A DNA stretch of 64,000 nt. Source: Mesorhizobium sp. M1D.F.Ca.ET.043.01.1.1. GTDB lineage: Bacteria > Pseudomonadota > Alphaproteobacteria > Rhizobiales > Rhizobiaceae. Below the pieces are notes generated by a model that saw only the letters and a program-made list of their open reading frames with translations, had not been told where the DNA came from and made no database searches. How positions within the stretch are numbered: the first letter of the stretch is position 1; every line of letters begins with the position of its first letter. Shown piece after piece: positions 43,227 through 51,637 of the stretch. The position numbers and the translations under genes are program-made. The stretch lies in contig NZ_CP034444.1 of NCBI RefSeq assembly GCF_003952385.1, positions 1,426,001 through 1,490,000 of the forward strand, written 5' to 3'.

Positions 43227-44672
43227 TCATCTGTCGGATTGGGAAGGATTTCCGGCCAGCGCCGCGTTGAGGCGCAGCAGGCCGAGCGATGGGGAAGCGG
43301 GCGGCAGGCCGGCGGCGACGACCTCGCCGATCAATTTTTCCGCCGTCACAGGATTGGCCAGAAAGCCTATGGCTTCGAGATATTGCTCGGCGTTTCGTTT
43401 CATGACGTCGTTGTCACCACAGACGGCGGAACGCAGCGCCGAAAGCGTTCTGCCGTTTGCAAGGTCGGCCCATTCCAGCCAGCCTGCTTCCGCGCCTTCG
43501 ACCAGGTTGAGCGCGGCCAGATTTTGCGCGTCATTCAGGATCTGCCTGATCAGGACACGCTTCCTGCCGCTGTCCAAACGCAACATGAGCTGGAGGACGA
43601 GAAGCGCCAGCTTGCCGCCAGCGGCGACAAGCAAATCCGCCGAACAGGCCACCGCAGCATCGCCGCCGGACACCGAGACCATTCGAACGAGAAAGAGATC
43701 GGCACCGTCATCGATGCCGAACTGCCATGCGCCGATGAAATCGGACTCCGTCTTGCCGAAGCGGGCGACGAGATCGCCGAAGTAACAGGATGCAAACAAG
43801 TCGGCGCGACGTGCTTGTTGCGCAGGCGATTTGAGTTTTATCGGCGCGTAGGTAGCGCGGCGGCGAATGAAGCCGGATTTGCCTTCCTCGATGAAGGCGG
43901 CGAGCTCAGCAGTCGGATCATCCGACCCGCCATCCGTCGAATCGGCACGCTCCCCTAATCTCGCCAGCAGCCGGCCGGCCATTTCGCGCACCTTGCCTGA
44001 GCGATCGGCGGACAGGCTCTTCAGGAACGGCACGTCATCGGCCCCTAAGCCGAAGCGCAAGAGTTCGATGAGCGCCAGCCTGACCTCCGCAGGCTCGCTT
44101 GCCCCTTTTGTCTCGATAAGGGTCCGCGCCAAGGCAGGCATGGTGCGCCGTAAATCGACCAGCGCGGTACGACGCGCGGCGGGATAGAAATCATCCCAGC
44201 TTTCCGCCGTCAGATGCTCGCGTCGGGACCGTTTTTCGCTGTCCGCGCCTGCCTGCCAGTCGACCCAGGGAGCATAGACGTCCGGACTTTCCTGATATGA
44301 CGTTGCGGGCATCCAATCCATCGGATGCAGCACGAAGCCGCGGCTGGCGACGAGCGTGGCCACACGGGTCTTGAGCCTCGCATCGGTTGCATATTTCAAC
44401 GCTGCCCGCAGCAACGGCCGCAGCCGGTCGGGAAGCATCGGCAGCGCAAGCACCGGCAGCGGCGGGCGCCGCTTCAGGGTTTTCGGCGCCGCCGGCCGCA
44501 GCGCGACGTCCAGCGCCTGCGCGGCGATCGCGAGCAGCCGCCGCTCCTGCTCATCCGGGCTTGAAGCAGTCGCAACTTCCTTCCATTCGATAGGGGCAAG
44601 ATCGAAAACGGCGCCGCCGGAAATCCAGCCGTCGCGCAGTCTCGCCAGCCCTGACTGCTCGAGCTCGTTCAT
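43227..44672 (-). CDS. DUF5691 protein (helical-repeat scaffold)
   Basis: A 481-residue protein of unknown function, largely alpha-helical. Repeated leucine-rich helix pairs in the middle (for example LALIELLRFGLGADDVPFLK and KVREMAGRLLARLG) suggest a HEAT-like scaffold. It overlaps the SWIM gene by four bases (ATGA) and precedes the MoxR ATPase, so it belongs to the same operon. Such proteins co-occur with YehL-type ATPases and SWIM proteins in many bacteria. No catalytic motif is visible. Confidence 0.8.
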   Translation of the reverse strand: MNELEQSGLARLRDGWISGGAVFDLAPIEWKEVATASSPDEQERRLLAIAAQALDVALRPAAPKTLKRRPPLPVLALPMLPDRLRPLLRAALKYATDARLKTRVATLVASRGFVLHPMDWMPATSYQESPDVYAPWVDWQAGADSEKRSRREHLTAESWDDFYPAARRTALVDLRRTMPALARTLIETKGASEPAEVRLALIELLRFGLGADDVPFLKSLSADRSGKVREMAGRLLARLGERADSTDGGSDDPTAELAAFIEEGKSGFIRRRATYAPIKLKSPAQQARRADLFASCYFGDLVARFGKTESDFIGAWQFGIDDGADLFLVRMVSVSGGDAAVACSADLLVAAGGKLALLVLQLMLRLDSGRKRVLIRQILNDAQNLAALNLVEGAEAGWLEWADLANGRTLSALRSAVCGDNDVMKRNAEQYLEAIGFLANPVTAEKLIGEVVAAGLPPASPSLGLLRLNAALAGNPSQSDR

Positions 44673-46066
44673 GAGAGATCGACCCTCCCGATGCTGCTCT
44701 GCGATGCCAGAAGCTCGAGCCTGGCGCCATTCCAGAGCGCCGCCGTCGCCGCGAGGTCGAGGCCGAGCAAAGTCTGGCTGACCGAGCCCGCGACAGGCAG
44801 CGCGATGGCATGCGGATCATTCGCCGCCTGCCACCAGGCGCCGTCCCTGTCGTCCAGCGCGATCGCGCCGGCTGGCAGGAGGACCGGGCAATCGGCCAGC
44901 CATGGCGCGCCATCCTGGAACGTGGCGTAAGCGGCCAGCGGATCGGCCGCATCCGGGGCGAAATCTGGCCAGCTGCCCGGCGCCGCCTCGCCCAGACGTT
45001 CCGCGACCAGCGCCCGCAGCGGATTGCGCGACGGATAGAACACCAGCCTCGCCTTGAAGCGGTCTCCCGGCGCGAAGGCGCCGGATCGCCGCCCGGCCGA
45101 GGCCGGGAAGAAATCGAGCAGGAGGGCAAAGCGCGGGATTGAGCTCCTCAGGTCGAGCAGCCATGTGGCGTGACTGACGAGGCCGTCGCGGCGGGTCTCG
45201 ATCTTCTCTCCGAGCACCTCCCAATCGCTCTCGACCTGGACGGCGTCCGGATTGGCGAGGATCTGGTCGCGTGTTTCCGACGTCGAAACCAGGCGCTTCA
45301 GCTCGGCATCCTCGGGCGCCGCGCGCCAGGCCTTGGCGAGAAGCACCAGCTTGCCGAGCTCGCGGATCGCCGCGTCCGGCCGTTCTTCGCTGCGCAGTGC
45401 CATCAGCCGCGCCGGCAGCTCGTCGATGCGGCCGGCAAGCGCGGTGGCCTTGAGGTCGACAAGCCTGGCTGCGATGCGGCGGCAGCGCTCGCTGCACGCA
45501 TCGACAAAGCCGGCAAGGCCGAGCCGAAGCTGATCCGCGATCCATTGATCGAGTTCATCGAGCGCCGCCGAGACGGCGCTTCGGGTATCCTCGGCGCGCT
45601 TTCGTTGCGCCGCCTCGCGGCGCTCGACGGTTACCGCATCTTCGACCGGGGCGACCTGCTCCGACCGCGTTGCCTCGTCGATGCTTTTGCCTTCCGACCG
45701 GGTTGCGGTCGGCGCAGATGGTTGACCCGGCTTGCGGCGCCGGCCGAGCCAGTCGTTCACCCAGTCGGGCGTCTGGTCGACGCGCGCGAAACTGGTCGGC
45801 GCCGTGGCGCAGATCCACGCCAATGCCAGGATGTGTTTGCATGGAAACTTGCGCGATGGGCAGGTGCATTTGTAGCCATGGTCGCCGGTATCGAACATGA
45901 CCCGGTAGGGATTCGACCCGGAGCCCTGGCATTCGCCCCAAATGAGCCCCAGCTGATCATTCGTCTCGAGGCGAGGCCAGTTCGAGCGCTTGGTCAGCTT
46001 GGCGGCGGCGCCAAGCGAGGCCTGGTCGGGGGCTAAAGCCTCGATTGTCTTCAAATCCAGCTGCAA
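44669..46066 (-). CDS. SWIM zinc finger protein, YehQ-like
   Basis: A 465-residue protein. The SWIM zinc site is complete: C67 and C69 in KCTCPS, C76 and H78 in FPCKHIL, with the family pattern of a strand before it (NPYRVMFDTGDHGYKCTC). The rest is helical, with a charged linker at about 105-150. SWIM domains bind nucleic acids or proteins. The start is TTG 46066, set by the N-terminus MQLDLKTIEALAP and an upstream GAGGGGCGGG; no ATG fits. It is the first gene of the five-gene MoxR/VWA operon. Confidence 0.85.
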   Translation of the reverse strand: MQLDLKTIEALAPDQASLGAAAKLTKRSNWPRLETNDQLGLIWGECQGSGSNPYRVMFDTGDHGYKCTCPSRKFPCKHILALAWICATAPTSFARVDQTPDWVNDWLGRRRKPGQPSAPTATRSEGKSIDEATRSEQVAPVEDAVTVERREAAQRKRAEDTRSAVSAALDELDQWIADQLRLGLAGFVDACSERCRRIAARLVDLKATALAGRIDELPARLMALRSEERPDAAIRELGKLVLLAKAWRAAPEDAELKRLVSTSETRDQILANPDAVQVESDWEVLGEKIETRRDGLVSHATWLLDLRSSIPRFALLLDFFPASAGRRSGAFAPGDRFKARLVFYPSRNPLRALVAERLGEAAPGSWPDFAPDAADPLAAYATFQDGAPWLADCPVLLPAGAIALDDRDGAWWQAANDPHAIALPVAGSVSQTLLGLDLAATAALWNGARLELLASQSSIGRVDLS

Positions 46067-46178
46067 GCCGCCCGCCCCTCATGACCCGAAGCACGATGTC
46101 GCGACGATTGATAGCCGTTTGCGGCGCGCTGGTGTAGCTCCAGCCGCCGCAAAGTTTATGCGCTCGATGAACGCACTC

Positions 46179-47456
46179 TTACATTCCGCGCAAAAACTCG
46201 ATGACCATCGCCGCTGTCCAGGTGAAGCGGCCGCCGCCGAGCGGTTCACCGATGAGCGGGTCGTAATATTCGGCGAATCCGCTTTCGGTGATCAGGTCGA
46301 GGCTGGAGCGGGTGATACGCCCGGCGACCTCGGTGTGGCCGGCGGCGAGAAGGCCGTCGGCGATCATGTAGTTGACCACCAGCCAGACCGGGCCGCGCCA
46401 GTAGCGCTTGGCATCGAAGCGCGGATCGCCGGGATCGTGCGATGGCACGATGTGGCGCGCCTTGCCGGCGAGCCGCTCGACGCTTGCGGCGATCGCGGCG
46501 GCGCGCGCCTCAGGAACGGCGGCGAAGGCCGGCAGGATGCCGCCAACGGAGGCACTGTCGAGGAGCTTGCCGGTGACGCGGTCGAGGCAGAGATACTGGC
46601 CATGCGCCTCGCTCCACAGGCGCTCCATCGCAGCGATGCCCTTTTCGGCGCGGGCGCGGTTGGCGGCGGCGATCCCGGTCTCGCCCAGCGCCTCGGCAAG
46701 ATCGGCAAGATCGGCTGCGGCACGGATCAGGATTGCATTGAAGCCCGGATCGACGACCTGGAACGGCGAGGCGTCGTGCAGCCTGGCATTGTCCCAGCCG
46801 AGCCCGCGAAAATGCTGCACCAGCCAGAGATAGCGGTCGTACTGCGCTTGGGTCGGACGATGCGCCGGGTCGGCGTGCAGGATGTCGCGGCGGGTGTAGG
46901 GTTCGACACCTTCGGTCGGCACGCGCTCGAGCGCTTCGTCCCAATCGATGGAATTGTCGCGGCCGGATTCCCAGGGGTGGATGATCGCGACCAGCCCCTC
47001 GCCTTTCGGGTCACGGTTTTCGTAGAACCAGCGGTGCCAGGCGTCGATCTTGGGCAGTAGGCCGCGAGCCCGCTCTGCCGCCAGCTTCCTGTCGCTCGCG
47101 CGGTCGAACAGGCGGCGCACGGCAAAGCCGGCGACGGCCGGCTGGGTGATGCCGGAGGTCGCGGTCGGACGGCCGGTGCGCCAGATTTCCGGTCCAGGAA
47201 AATAGCCGTCGTTCCAGACATGGAAGACGATGTGCGGCACCATGCCGTCGGGCCATTGATGCGCGAATAGCGTCTCGATCTCGGTCCAGGCGCGCGCCTC
47301 GTCATAGTGGGCGAGACCGAGCGCCGTCAGGCAGGAATCCCAATTCCACTGGAACGGGTAGAGCCCCTTCGTCGGGATGGTGTAGTCGCCGTGGTCGTTT
47401 TCCTTCAGCACCTCGACGGCGCGGGCGATGATGTCTTGGGCGGCAGAGGCGGTCAT
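46179..47456 (-). CDS. GH63-like glycoside hydrolase (MGH1/mannosylglycerate-hydrolase-like)
   Basis: A 425-residue (alpha/alpha)6-barrel hydrolase. The N-terminal segment GLYPFQWNWDSCLTALGLAH, the later HPWESGRDNSIDWDEAL and the C-terminal WRGPVWLVVNYMI are typical of GH63 mannosyl- or glucosyl-glycerate hydrolases. No signal peptide, so it acts in the cytoplasm on an imported glycoside. It follows the UgpC-type ATPase gene by 16 bases in a LacI-controlled operon, so substrate uptake and cleavage are coupled. Glycosylglycerate is the favoured substrate, by family and context; other small glycosides are possible. Confidence 0.82.
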   Translation of the reverse strand: MTASAAQDIIARAVEVLKENDHGDYTIPTKGLYPFQWNWDSCLTALGLAHYDEARAWTEIETLFAHQWPDGMVPHIVFHVWNDGYFPGPEIWRTGRPTATSGITQPAVAGFAVRRLFDRASDRKLAAERARGLLPKIDAWHRWFYENRDPKGEGLVAIIHPWESGRDNSIDWDEALERVPTEGVEPYTRRDILHADPAHRPTQAQYDRYLWLVQHFRGLGWDNARLHDASPFQVVDPGFNAILIRAAADLADLAEALGETGIAAANRARAEKGIAAMERLWSEAHGQYLCLDRVTGKLLDSASVGGILPAFAAVPEARAAAIAASVERLAGKARHIVPSHDPGDPRFDAKRYWRGPVWLVVNYMIADGLLAAGHTEVAGRITRSSLDLITESGFAEYYDPLIGEPLGGGRFTWTAAMVIEFLRGM

Positions 47457-47472
47457 GGCGGATCGAGGTCTT

Positions 47473-48513
47473 TCAGAGGGCATTGGTGGTTTCGGGATCG
47501 AACCAGCGGATGCGGTCAGGCTTGGGGGCTAGCCGCAGGCTGTCGCCGACGGCAACAGTGGCGGCGGAGTCCAGCACGGCGCGGAACAAGCCGCCTTCGA
47601 CATCGCAGGTGACCAGCGTGTGCGGCCCGAGCGGCTCGATGACGCGAACTGTGGCCTGCAATCCATTGTCGCCGGCGTCGACGTCCTCGGGGCGGATGGC
47701 GAATTCGATTTTTTGCCTGTCCGATTTCGGGCCGGGCAGCGTCAGGCCGGCCACGCTCCAGCTGCCGTTCGCGGCTTTGGACGCCGGCAGGAAATTCATC
47801 GGCGGGTTGCCGATGAAGGAGCCGACGAAGCGCGCGGCCGGATTGCGGTAGACCTCGACCGGCGAGGCCGCCTGGACAATGCGGCCCTGATGCATGACGG
47901 CGATACGGTCGGCGAGGCTCATCGCCTCGACCTGGTCATGGGTGACATAGATAGTCGTCGTCTTCGACGCCGCGAGCACGCCTTTGAGCTCGGCCCGCAT
48001 CTCCAGCCTGAGCAGCGCGTCGAGGTTGGACAGCGGCTCGTCCATCAGGATGACGTCCGGCTCCATGGCGAGCGCGCGGGCGACGGCGACGCGCTGGCGC
48101 TGGCCACCGGATAGCTGGCCGGAATAGCGCTTCAAAAGCTGCTCGATATGCATCAGCTCGGCGGTGCGGTTGACGCGCCGCTCGACGTCGGCGTGCGGCA
48201 GCTTCTTCATGCGCAGGCCGAAGGCGATGTTCTCGAACACGGTCAGATGCGGGAAGACGGCGTAGTTCTGGAACACCATGGCGATACCGCGGTCGCGCGG
48301 CGGCAGATGGTCGACGCGGCGGCCGCCGATCCAGACCTCGCCCTGGCTCGGCGTCTCCAGCCCGGCGACGATCCTGAGCAGCGTGGTCTTGCCGCAGCCG
48401 GAGGCGCCGAGCAGCACCATGAATTCCTGGTCGGCGATGCTGAGGTCGACCTGATGCAGCGCGGTGAAGCCGCCGAAGCGCTTGGCCACGCCCTTGATCG
48501 CGATTTCAGCCAT
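47473..48513 (-). CDS. Carbohydrate ABC transporter ATP-binding protein (UgpC/MsmK type)
   Basis: A 346-residue ATPase of the sugar CUT1 class. Walker A LLGASGCGKTT, Q-loop region, signature LSGGQRQRV, Walker B VILMDEPLSNLDALLR and the switch His in YVTHDQVEAM. The C-terminal TOBE/OB domain (about residues 235-346) is normal for MalK-like proteins. ATG 48513 has GGAGA at seven bases. It energises the permease pair of this operon. Confidence 0.93.
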   Translation of the reverse strand: MAEIAIKGVAKRFGGFTALHQVDLSIADQEFMVLLGASGCGKTTLLRIVAGLETPSQGEVWIGGRRVDHLPPRDRGIAMVFQNYAVFPHLTVFENIAFGLRMKKLPHADVERRVNRTAELMHIEQLLKRYSGQLSGGQRQRVAVARALAMEPDVILMDEPLSNLDALLRLEMRAELKGVLAASKTTTIYVTHDQVEAMSLADRIAVMHQGRIVQAASPVEVYRNPAARFVGSFIGNPPMNFLPASKAANGSWSVAGLTLPGPKSDRQKIEFAIRPEDVDAGDNGLQATVRVIEPLGPHTLVTCDVEGGLFRAVLDSAATVAVGDSLRLAPKPDRIRWFDPETTNAL

Positions 48514-48534
48514 AAGCATTCTCCGTCGCGCAGG

Positions 48535-49380
48535 TCATCGGTTGGCGATCCCCCACATGGCGAACAGATATTTCCTGACTGCGAAGATGAAGATCAGCGC
48601 CGGCACGACCAGCGCCGCGCCGCCGGCGAATTTGAGGTAGAGCGGCGACTCGCCGAGGCTCTGCAGCAGGAAGGCCGTCAGCGTGCGGTTCTCTATGGTA
48701 AGCACGGCGGCCGCGAACACTTCGTTCCAGGAAATGGTGAAGGCGAACACCGCCGAGGCAGCGATGCCAGGCAAGGCCAGCGGGAGGATCACCTTGCGAA
48801 AGGCCTGCCAGCGGGTGCAGCCAAGCGTCCAGGCCGCCTCCTCCAGCTCGACCGGAATGCCCGAGAACAGCGAGAAGGTGATCAGCACGGCAAAGGGCAG
48901 CGCCAGTGTGGTGTGCACCAGCGCCAGGCCAATCGCGGTGTCGTCGAGGCCGGTACGGATGAACATCACCGCCAGCGGCAGCGCCAAGAGCGGCAACGGG
49001 AAGGCGCGGGTCATCAGCACCAGGAAGCGGAACGTGCCCTTGCCGGCGAAATCGAAGCGCGACAGCGCGTAGCCAGCCGGCGCGCCAAAGCCAATGGACA
49101 GGATCATCGTCAGGGTAGCGACGAGCACCGAGTTCCACAGCGCCCTGGCGACGCCGGCGAAGTTGATGAAGAAAGACAGGCTGCCAAGATCGAAGGACGG
49201 GAAGAAGCGCTTGGGAAAGCCGGTCACGTCCTGCGGCGACGAAAGCGCGTTGACGATCAGGAGATAGATCGGCAGCAGCACCCAGACGCAGAGCAGGATA
49301 GCGGTGGCAACGAGCAGCCAGTCTCCGGCCTTGCGGGCATCGGCGGTCGCGGCGACCGGCGCCTCGGCGACGGCGCTCAT
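48535..49380 (-). CDS. Carbohydrate ABC transporter permease (MalG type)
   Basis: A 281-residue inner-membrane permease with six hydrophobic helices and the EAA loop EEAAWTLGCTRWQAFRKVIL, which contacts the ATPase. It follows the second permease gene by 30 bases; that gap contains a duplicated ribosome-binding unit. The Shine-Dalgarno GGAGG used here ends seven bases before ATG 49380. A cytoplasmic N-terminal Ala-rich tail precedes helix 1. Confidence 0.93.
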   Translation of the reverse strand: MSAVAEAPVAATADARKAGDWLLVATAILLCVWVLLPIYLLIVNALSSPQDVTGFPKRFFPSFDLGSLSFFINFAGVARALWNSVLVATLTMILSIGFGAPAGYALSRFDFAGKGTFRFLVLMTRAFPLPLLALPLAVMFIRTGLDDTAIGLALVHTTLALPFAVLITFSLFSGIPVELEEAAWTLGCTRWQAFRKVILPLALPGIAASAVFAFTISWNEVFAAAVLTIENRTLTAFLLQSLGESPLYLKFAGGAALVVPALIFIFAVRKYLFAMWGIANR

Positions 49381-49387
49381 ATGCGCA

Positions 49388-49421
49388 CCTCCTTCATATC
49401 CGTGCCTCCTTCATATCCGCG
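49388..49421. repeat. Tandem duplication of a stop/Shine-Dalgarno unit
   Basis: CCTCCTTCATATCCG occurs at 49388-49402 and again at 49405-49419, a 17-base period. On the minus strand each unit reads GGATATGAAGGAGG, so both the stop codon context of the upstream permease (ATA TGA) and the ribosome site are present twice before the next permease. Confidence 0.8.
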
Positions 49422-50256
49422 CCTCTTTGGGCACGCGCAGCACTCTCAGGAAGAACAGCGTGAAGCCGATCGAGATGGCGAGGATGAGCAGCGCCGAGGC
49501 GGCGGCGACGTTGCGATCCTGCAGCGTGAATTGCCAGTTGTAGGTTTCGCCCATCAGCACCGGCAGATTGGTTCCGCCAAGGGCCGCGACGACGGCGAAC
49601 ACCTCGAAGGCAAGAATGACGCGCAGGATGATCGCCGTCTGCAGCGAGGGGCGGAGCAGCGGCAGGGTGATGCGCACGAAGCGCTTCCACGGGCCGGCGC
49701 CGAAGACCTCAGCGGCCTCGTGATACTCCCTGGGGATCAGCCCCATGCCGGCGACGAGAATGACCATCATGATCGCCGTGGCACGCCAGATCTCGGCCAG
49801 GACGACGGCGATGAAGATGGTGAGCTTGCTCTGGTAGCCGAGGAACATGACCGGCCGGTCGACGATGCCAAGGCTGGAGAGCAGCGTGTTGAGGAAGCCG
49901 GACTGGTCGAAGATGGCGAGCCAGATAAGGCCGGCGGCAAGGTCTGAAATGCCGAGCGGAATGGCGAAGATGTAGAGCGCGGCACTACGCCCGGCTTCCA
50001 GCCGCGAGACGATGCTTGCCATCAGCAGCGCCATGGCGAGCTGGATCGGCACGACGATGGCAGCAAGCAGCAGCGTGTTGCGGACGGTGGCCGGAAACTT
50101 CCAGCTGCCGGCCATGGCGCGGAAATTGTCGAGGGTGAAGGCGCCGTCGCGGGTCACCGCTTCGAAAGCGACAAGCACAAAAGGATAGAGGAAGAAGACG
50201 CACAGGAACAGCGTCGCCGGCATCAGCAGCAGATAGGGCAGAGCCTTGCCGTTCAT
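49411..50256 (-). CDS. Carbohydrate ABC transporter permease (MalF type)
   Basis: A 281-residue inner-membrane permease with six helices and the EAA loop EAAEVFGAGPWKRFVRITLP. Shorter than E. coli MalF, as usual for CUT1 systems of rhizobia. Its stop lies within the tandem duplication at 49388-49421. It is preceded by the binding-protein gene and a strong stem-loop that lies between them. Confidence 0.93.
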   Translation of the reverse strand: MNGKALPYLLLMPATLFLCVFFLYPFVLVAFEAVTRDGAFTLDNFRAMAGSWKFPATVRNTLLLAAIVVPIQLAMALLMASIVSRLEAGRSAALYIFAIPLGISDLAAGLIWLAIFDQSGFLNTLLSSLGIVDRPVMFLGYQSKLTIFIAVVLAEIWRATAIMMVILVAGMGLIPREYHEAAEVFGAGPWKRFVRITLPLLRPSLQTAIILRVILAFEVFAVVAALGGTNLPVLMGETYNWQFTLQDRNVAAASALLILAISIGFTLFFLRVLRVPKEARI

Positions 50257-50282
50257 CTTAGCGTCCTTGTTTGCTGCGGTCT

Positions 50283-50315
50283 GGGCGCCCGGAGCGCAAC
50301 AAACTCCGGGCGCCC
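50283..50315. other. Stem-loop between binding-protein and permease genes
   Basis: GGGCGCCCGGAG (50283-50294) and CTCCGGGCGCCC (50304-50315) form twelve perfect pairs with a nine-base loop. In sugar-binding-protein operons such a structure protects the 5' message from decay and raises binding protein over permease; here it is in the right place for that. Confidence 0.75.
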
Positions 50316-50328
50316 CCTCGGGAGGATC

Positions 50329-51600
50329 CTATTCGACCGGGCAGGCGCCCTTAGACGGCTTGTCGGGCGCCCAGCACGGCGCCTTGGCCTGGTCGATGAT
50401 CGCCTTGAGCGCCGCCGCCTGCTGTTCGAGGACGCCATGCACGTCCTCACCGCCGAGCACGATGCGCTCGAAGCTGTCGGTGTAGACCTGGTTGAACTTG
50501 CCGCCGAGATCGCCGAGCCCCATCGGCGGCAGCGCCGGCAGCGCATCGGGCGCGCTTGTCATGGCGGCGATCACCGGGCCAAACTTCTTCACGGAGGCCG
50601 GCACGTCGTCGGGCAGCTTGACGTCGACGACGGGGAAGAAATTGGTCGCCTTCAGCGTCGCGATCTGCGTTTCCGGCTTCAGCATATAGGCGACAAGCGC
50701 CTTGGCCTTGTCGACATCGGGCGAAGTCTTGGGGATGGCGACGCCGGCCACCACCGGCATGAAGCCGCGGCCGGCGGGACCGGCCGGCGCCGGGAAGGCG
50801 ACAAAGTCGTCGGGCTTCTGGTTGAAGGCGTCGGCGAGGCGCGCGACATGGTCGAACGCCACCCACACCTCGCCCGACAGCAGCGGCTCCTGCATGAAGG
50901 CGTAATTGGTCGAGTTCGGATTGGTGTACTGCCACAGCTCCTTGAACTTGTTCCAGGCGGTCTCGGCCTCCGGTGAACGGAACTTGGTCACCATCGAGCC
51001 GGTGTAGGACGGATAGAGAAAACCTTCGAAGAAGCGGTGCTTCAGTCCCTTCGGGCCGGCCGGAAAGCCGAATTTCGGCGAGCCGGTCTTTTCGGCGATG
51101 TTTTTCGACCATTCGATGAGCTGGTCGTAGGTGATGGTGTTGAGATCGACACCCGGCGGCAGATATTGCAGCGCCTGCTTGTTGGCCGCCATCAGATAGG
51201 TGGCCTGCATCCATGGCATGTATTTCTGTTCGCCGGTGCCGAGCATGCCGAGCTTCTTGTAGGCCTCGTTGACCTTGACCCCTCCGACATCGACGGCGGA
51301 GAGATCGACAAGGCTGGCGCCGACCGTGGAGAAGTCGCCATGCAGGCCGCCAAGCAGGCCGATGGCGCCGGAGCCGGCCTGCAATTCGGCCTGCAGGCGG
51401 GTGAGCCAGGGGCCGTCCTCGGCGACCTGATAATCGACCGGGCCGTCGAAGCCCTTCAGGACCTGGTCGCGCATCTTCTGCGTCTCCTCGACCGGGCGCG
51501 CCTGCGTCGACCAGAACAGCACCTGCTCGGCGTGGGCGCCCGCAGTGGCCAGCGACAGCGCCAGCGCCGCGCCCGCCAGTTTCCTCAATGCGTTGATCAT
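50329..51600 (-). CDS. Extracellular carbohydrate-binding protein (SBP family 1)
   Basis: A 423-residue periplasmic binding protein of the CUT1 class. Residues 1-25 are a Sec signal peptide ending AGAHAEQ. The mature chain contains WSKNIAEKTGSPKFGF and VVAGVAIPKTSPDVDKAKAL. The C-terminal Cys pair (APCWAP and GACPVE) is present. ATG 51600 has GGGAGGAAAG upstream. It lies 37 bases after the lacI gene and is the first transport gene of the operon. Confidence 0.92.
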   Translation of the reverse strand: MINALRKLAGAALALSLATAGAHAEQVLFWSTQARPVEETQKMRDQVLKGFDGPVDYQVAEDGPWLTRLQAELQAGSGAIGLLGGLHGDFSTVGASLVDLSAVDVGGVKVNEAYKKLGMLGTGEQKYMPWMQATYLMAANKQALQYLPPGVDLNTITYDQLIEWSKNIAEKTGSPKFGFPAGPKGLKHRFFEGFLYPSYTGSMVTKFRSPEAETAWNKFKELWQYTNPNSTNYAFMQEPLLSGEVWVAFDHVARLADAFNQKPDDFVAFPAPAGPAGRGFMPVVAGVAIPKTSPDVDKAKALVAYMLKPETQIATLKATNFFPVVDVKLPDDVPASVKKFGPVIAAMTSAPDALPALPPMGLGDLGGKFNQVYTDSFERIVLGGEDVHGVLEQQAAALKAIIDQAKAPCWAPDKPSKGACPVE

Positions 51601-51637
51601 GCTCTTTCCTCCCTGGATATGCGCCGTCACGCCGGCG

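Noticed and set aside
41432..43270. A 612-codon open frame on the plus strand across the MoxR and DUF5682 genes
   Set aside because: Composition is that of an antisense shadow (Arg, Gly, Asp, His rich) and it has no recognisable motif. The minus-strand genes are intact and conserved.
48148..49947. A 599-codon open frame on the plus strand across the sugar importer genes
   Set aside because: Antisense to ATPase and permease genes with clear motifs; extreme Gln/Asp/Arg composition.
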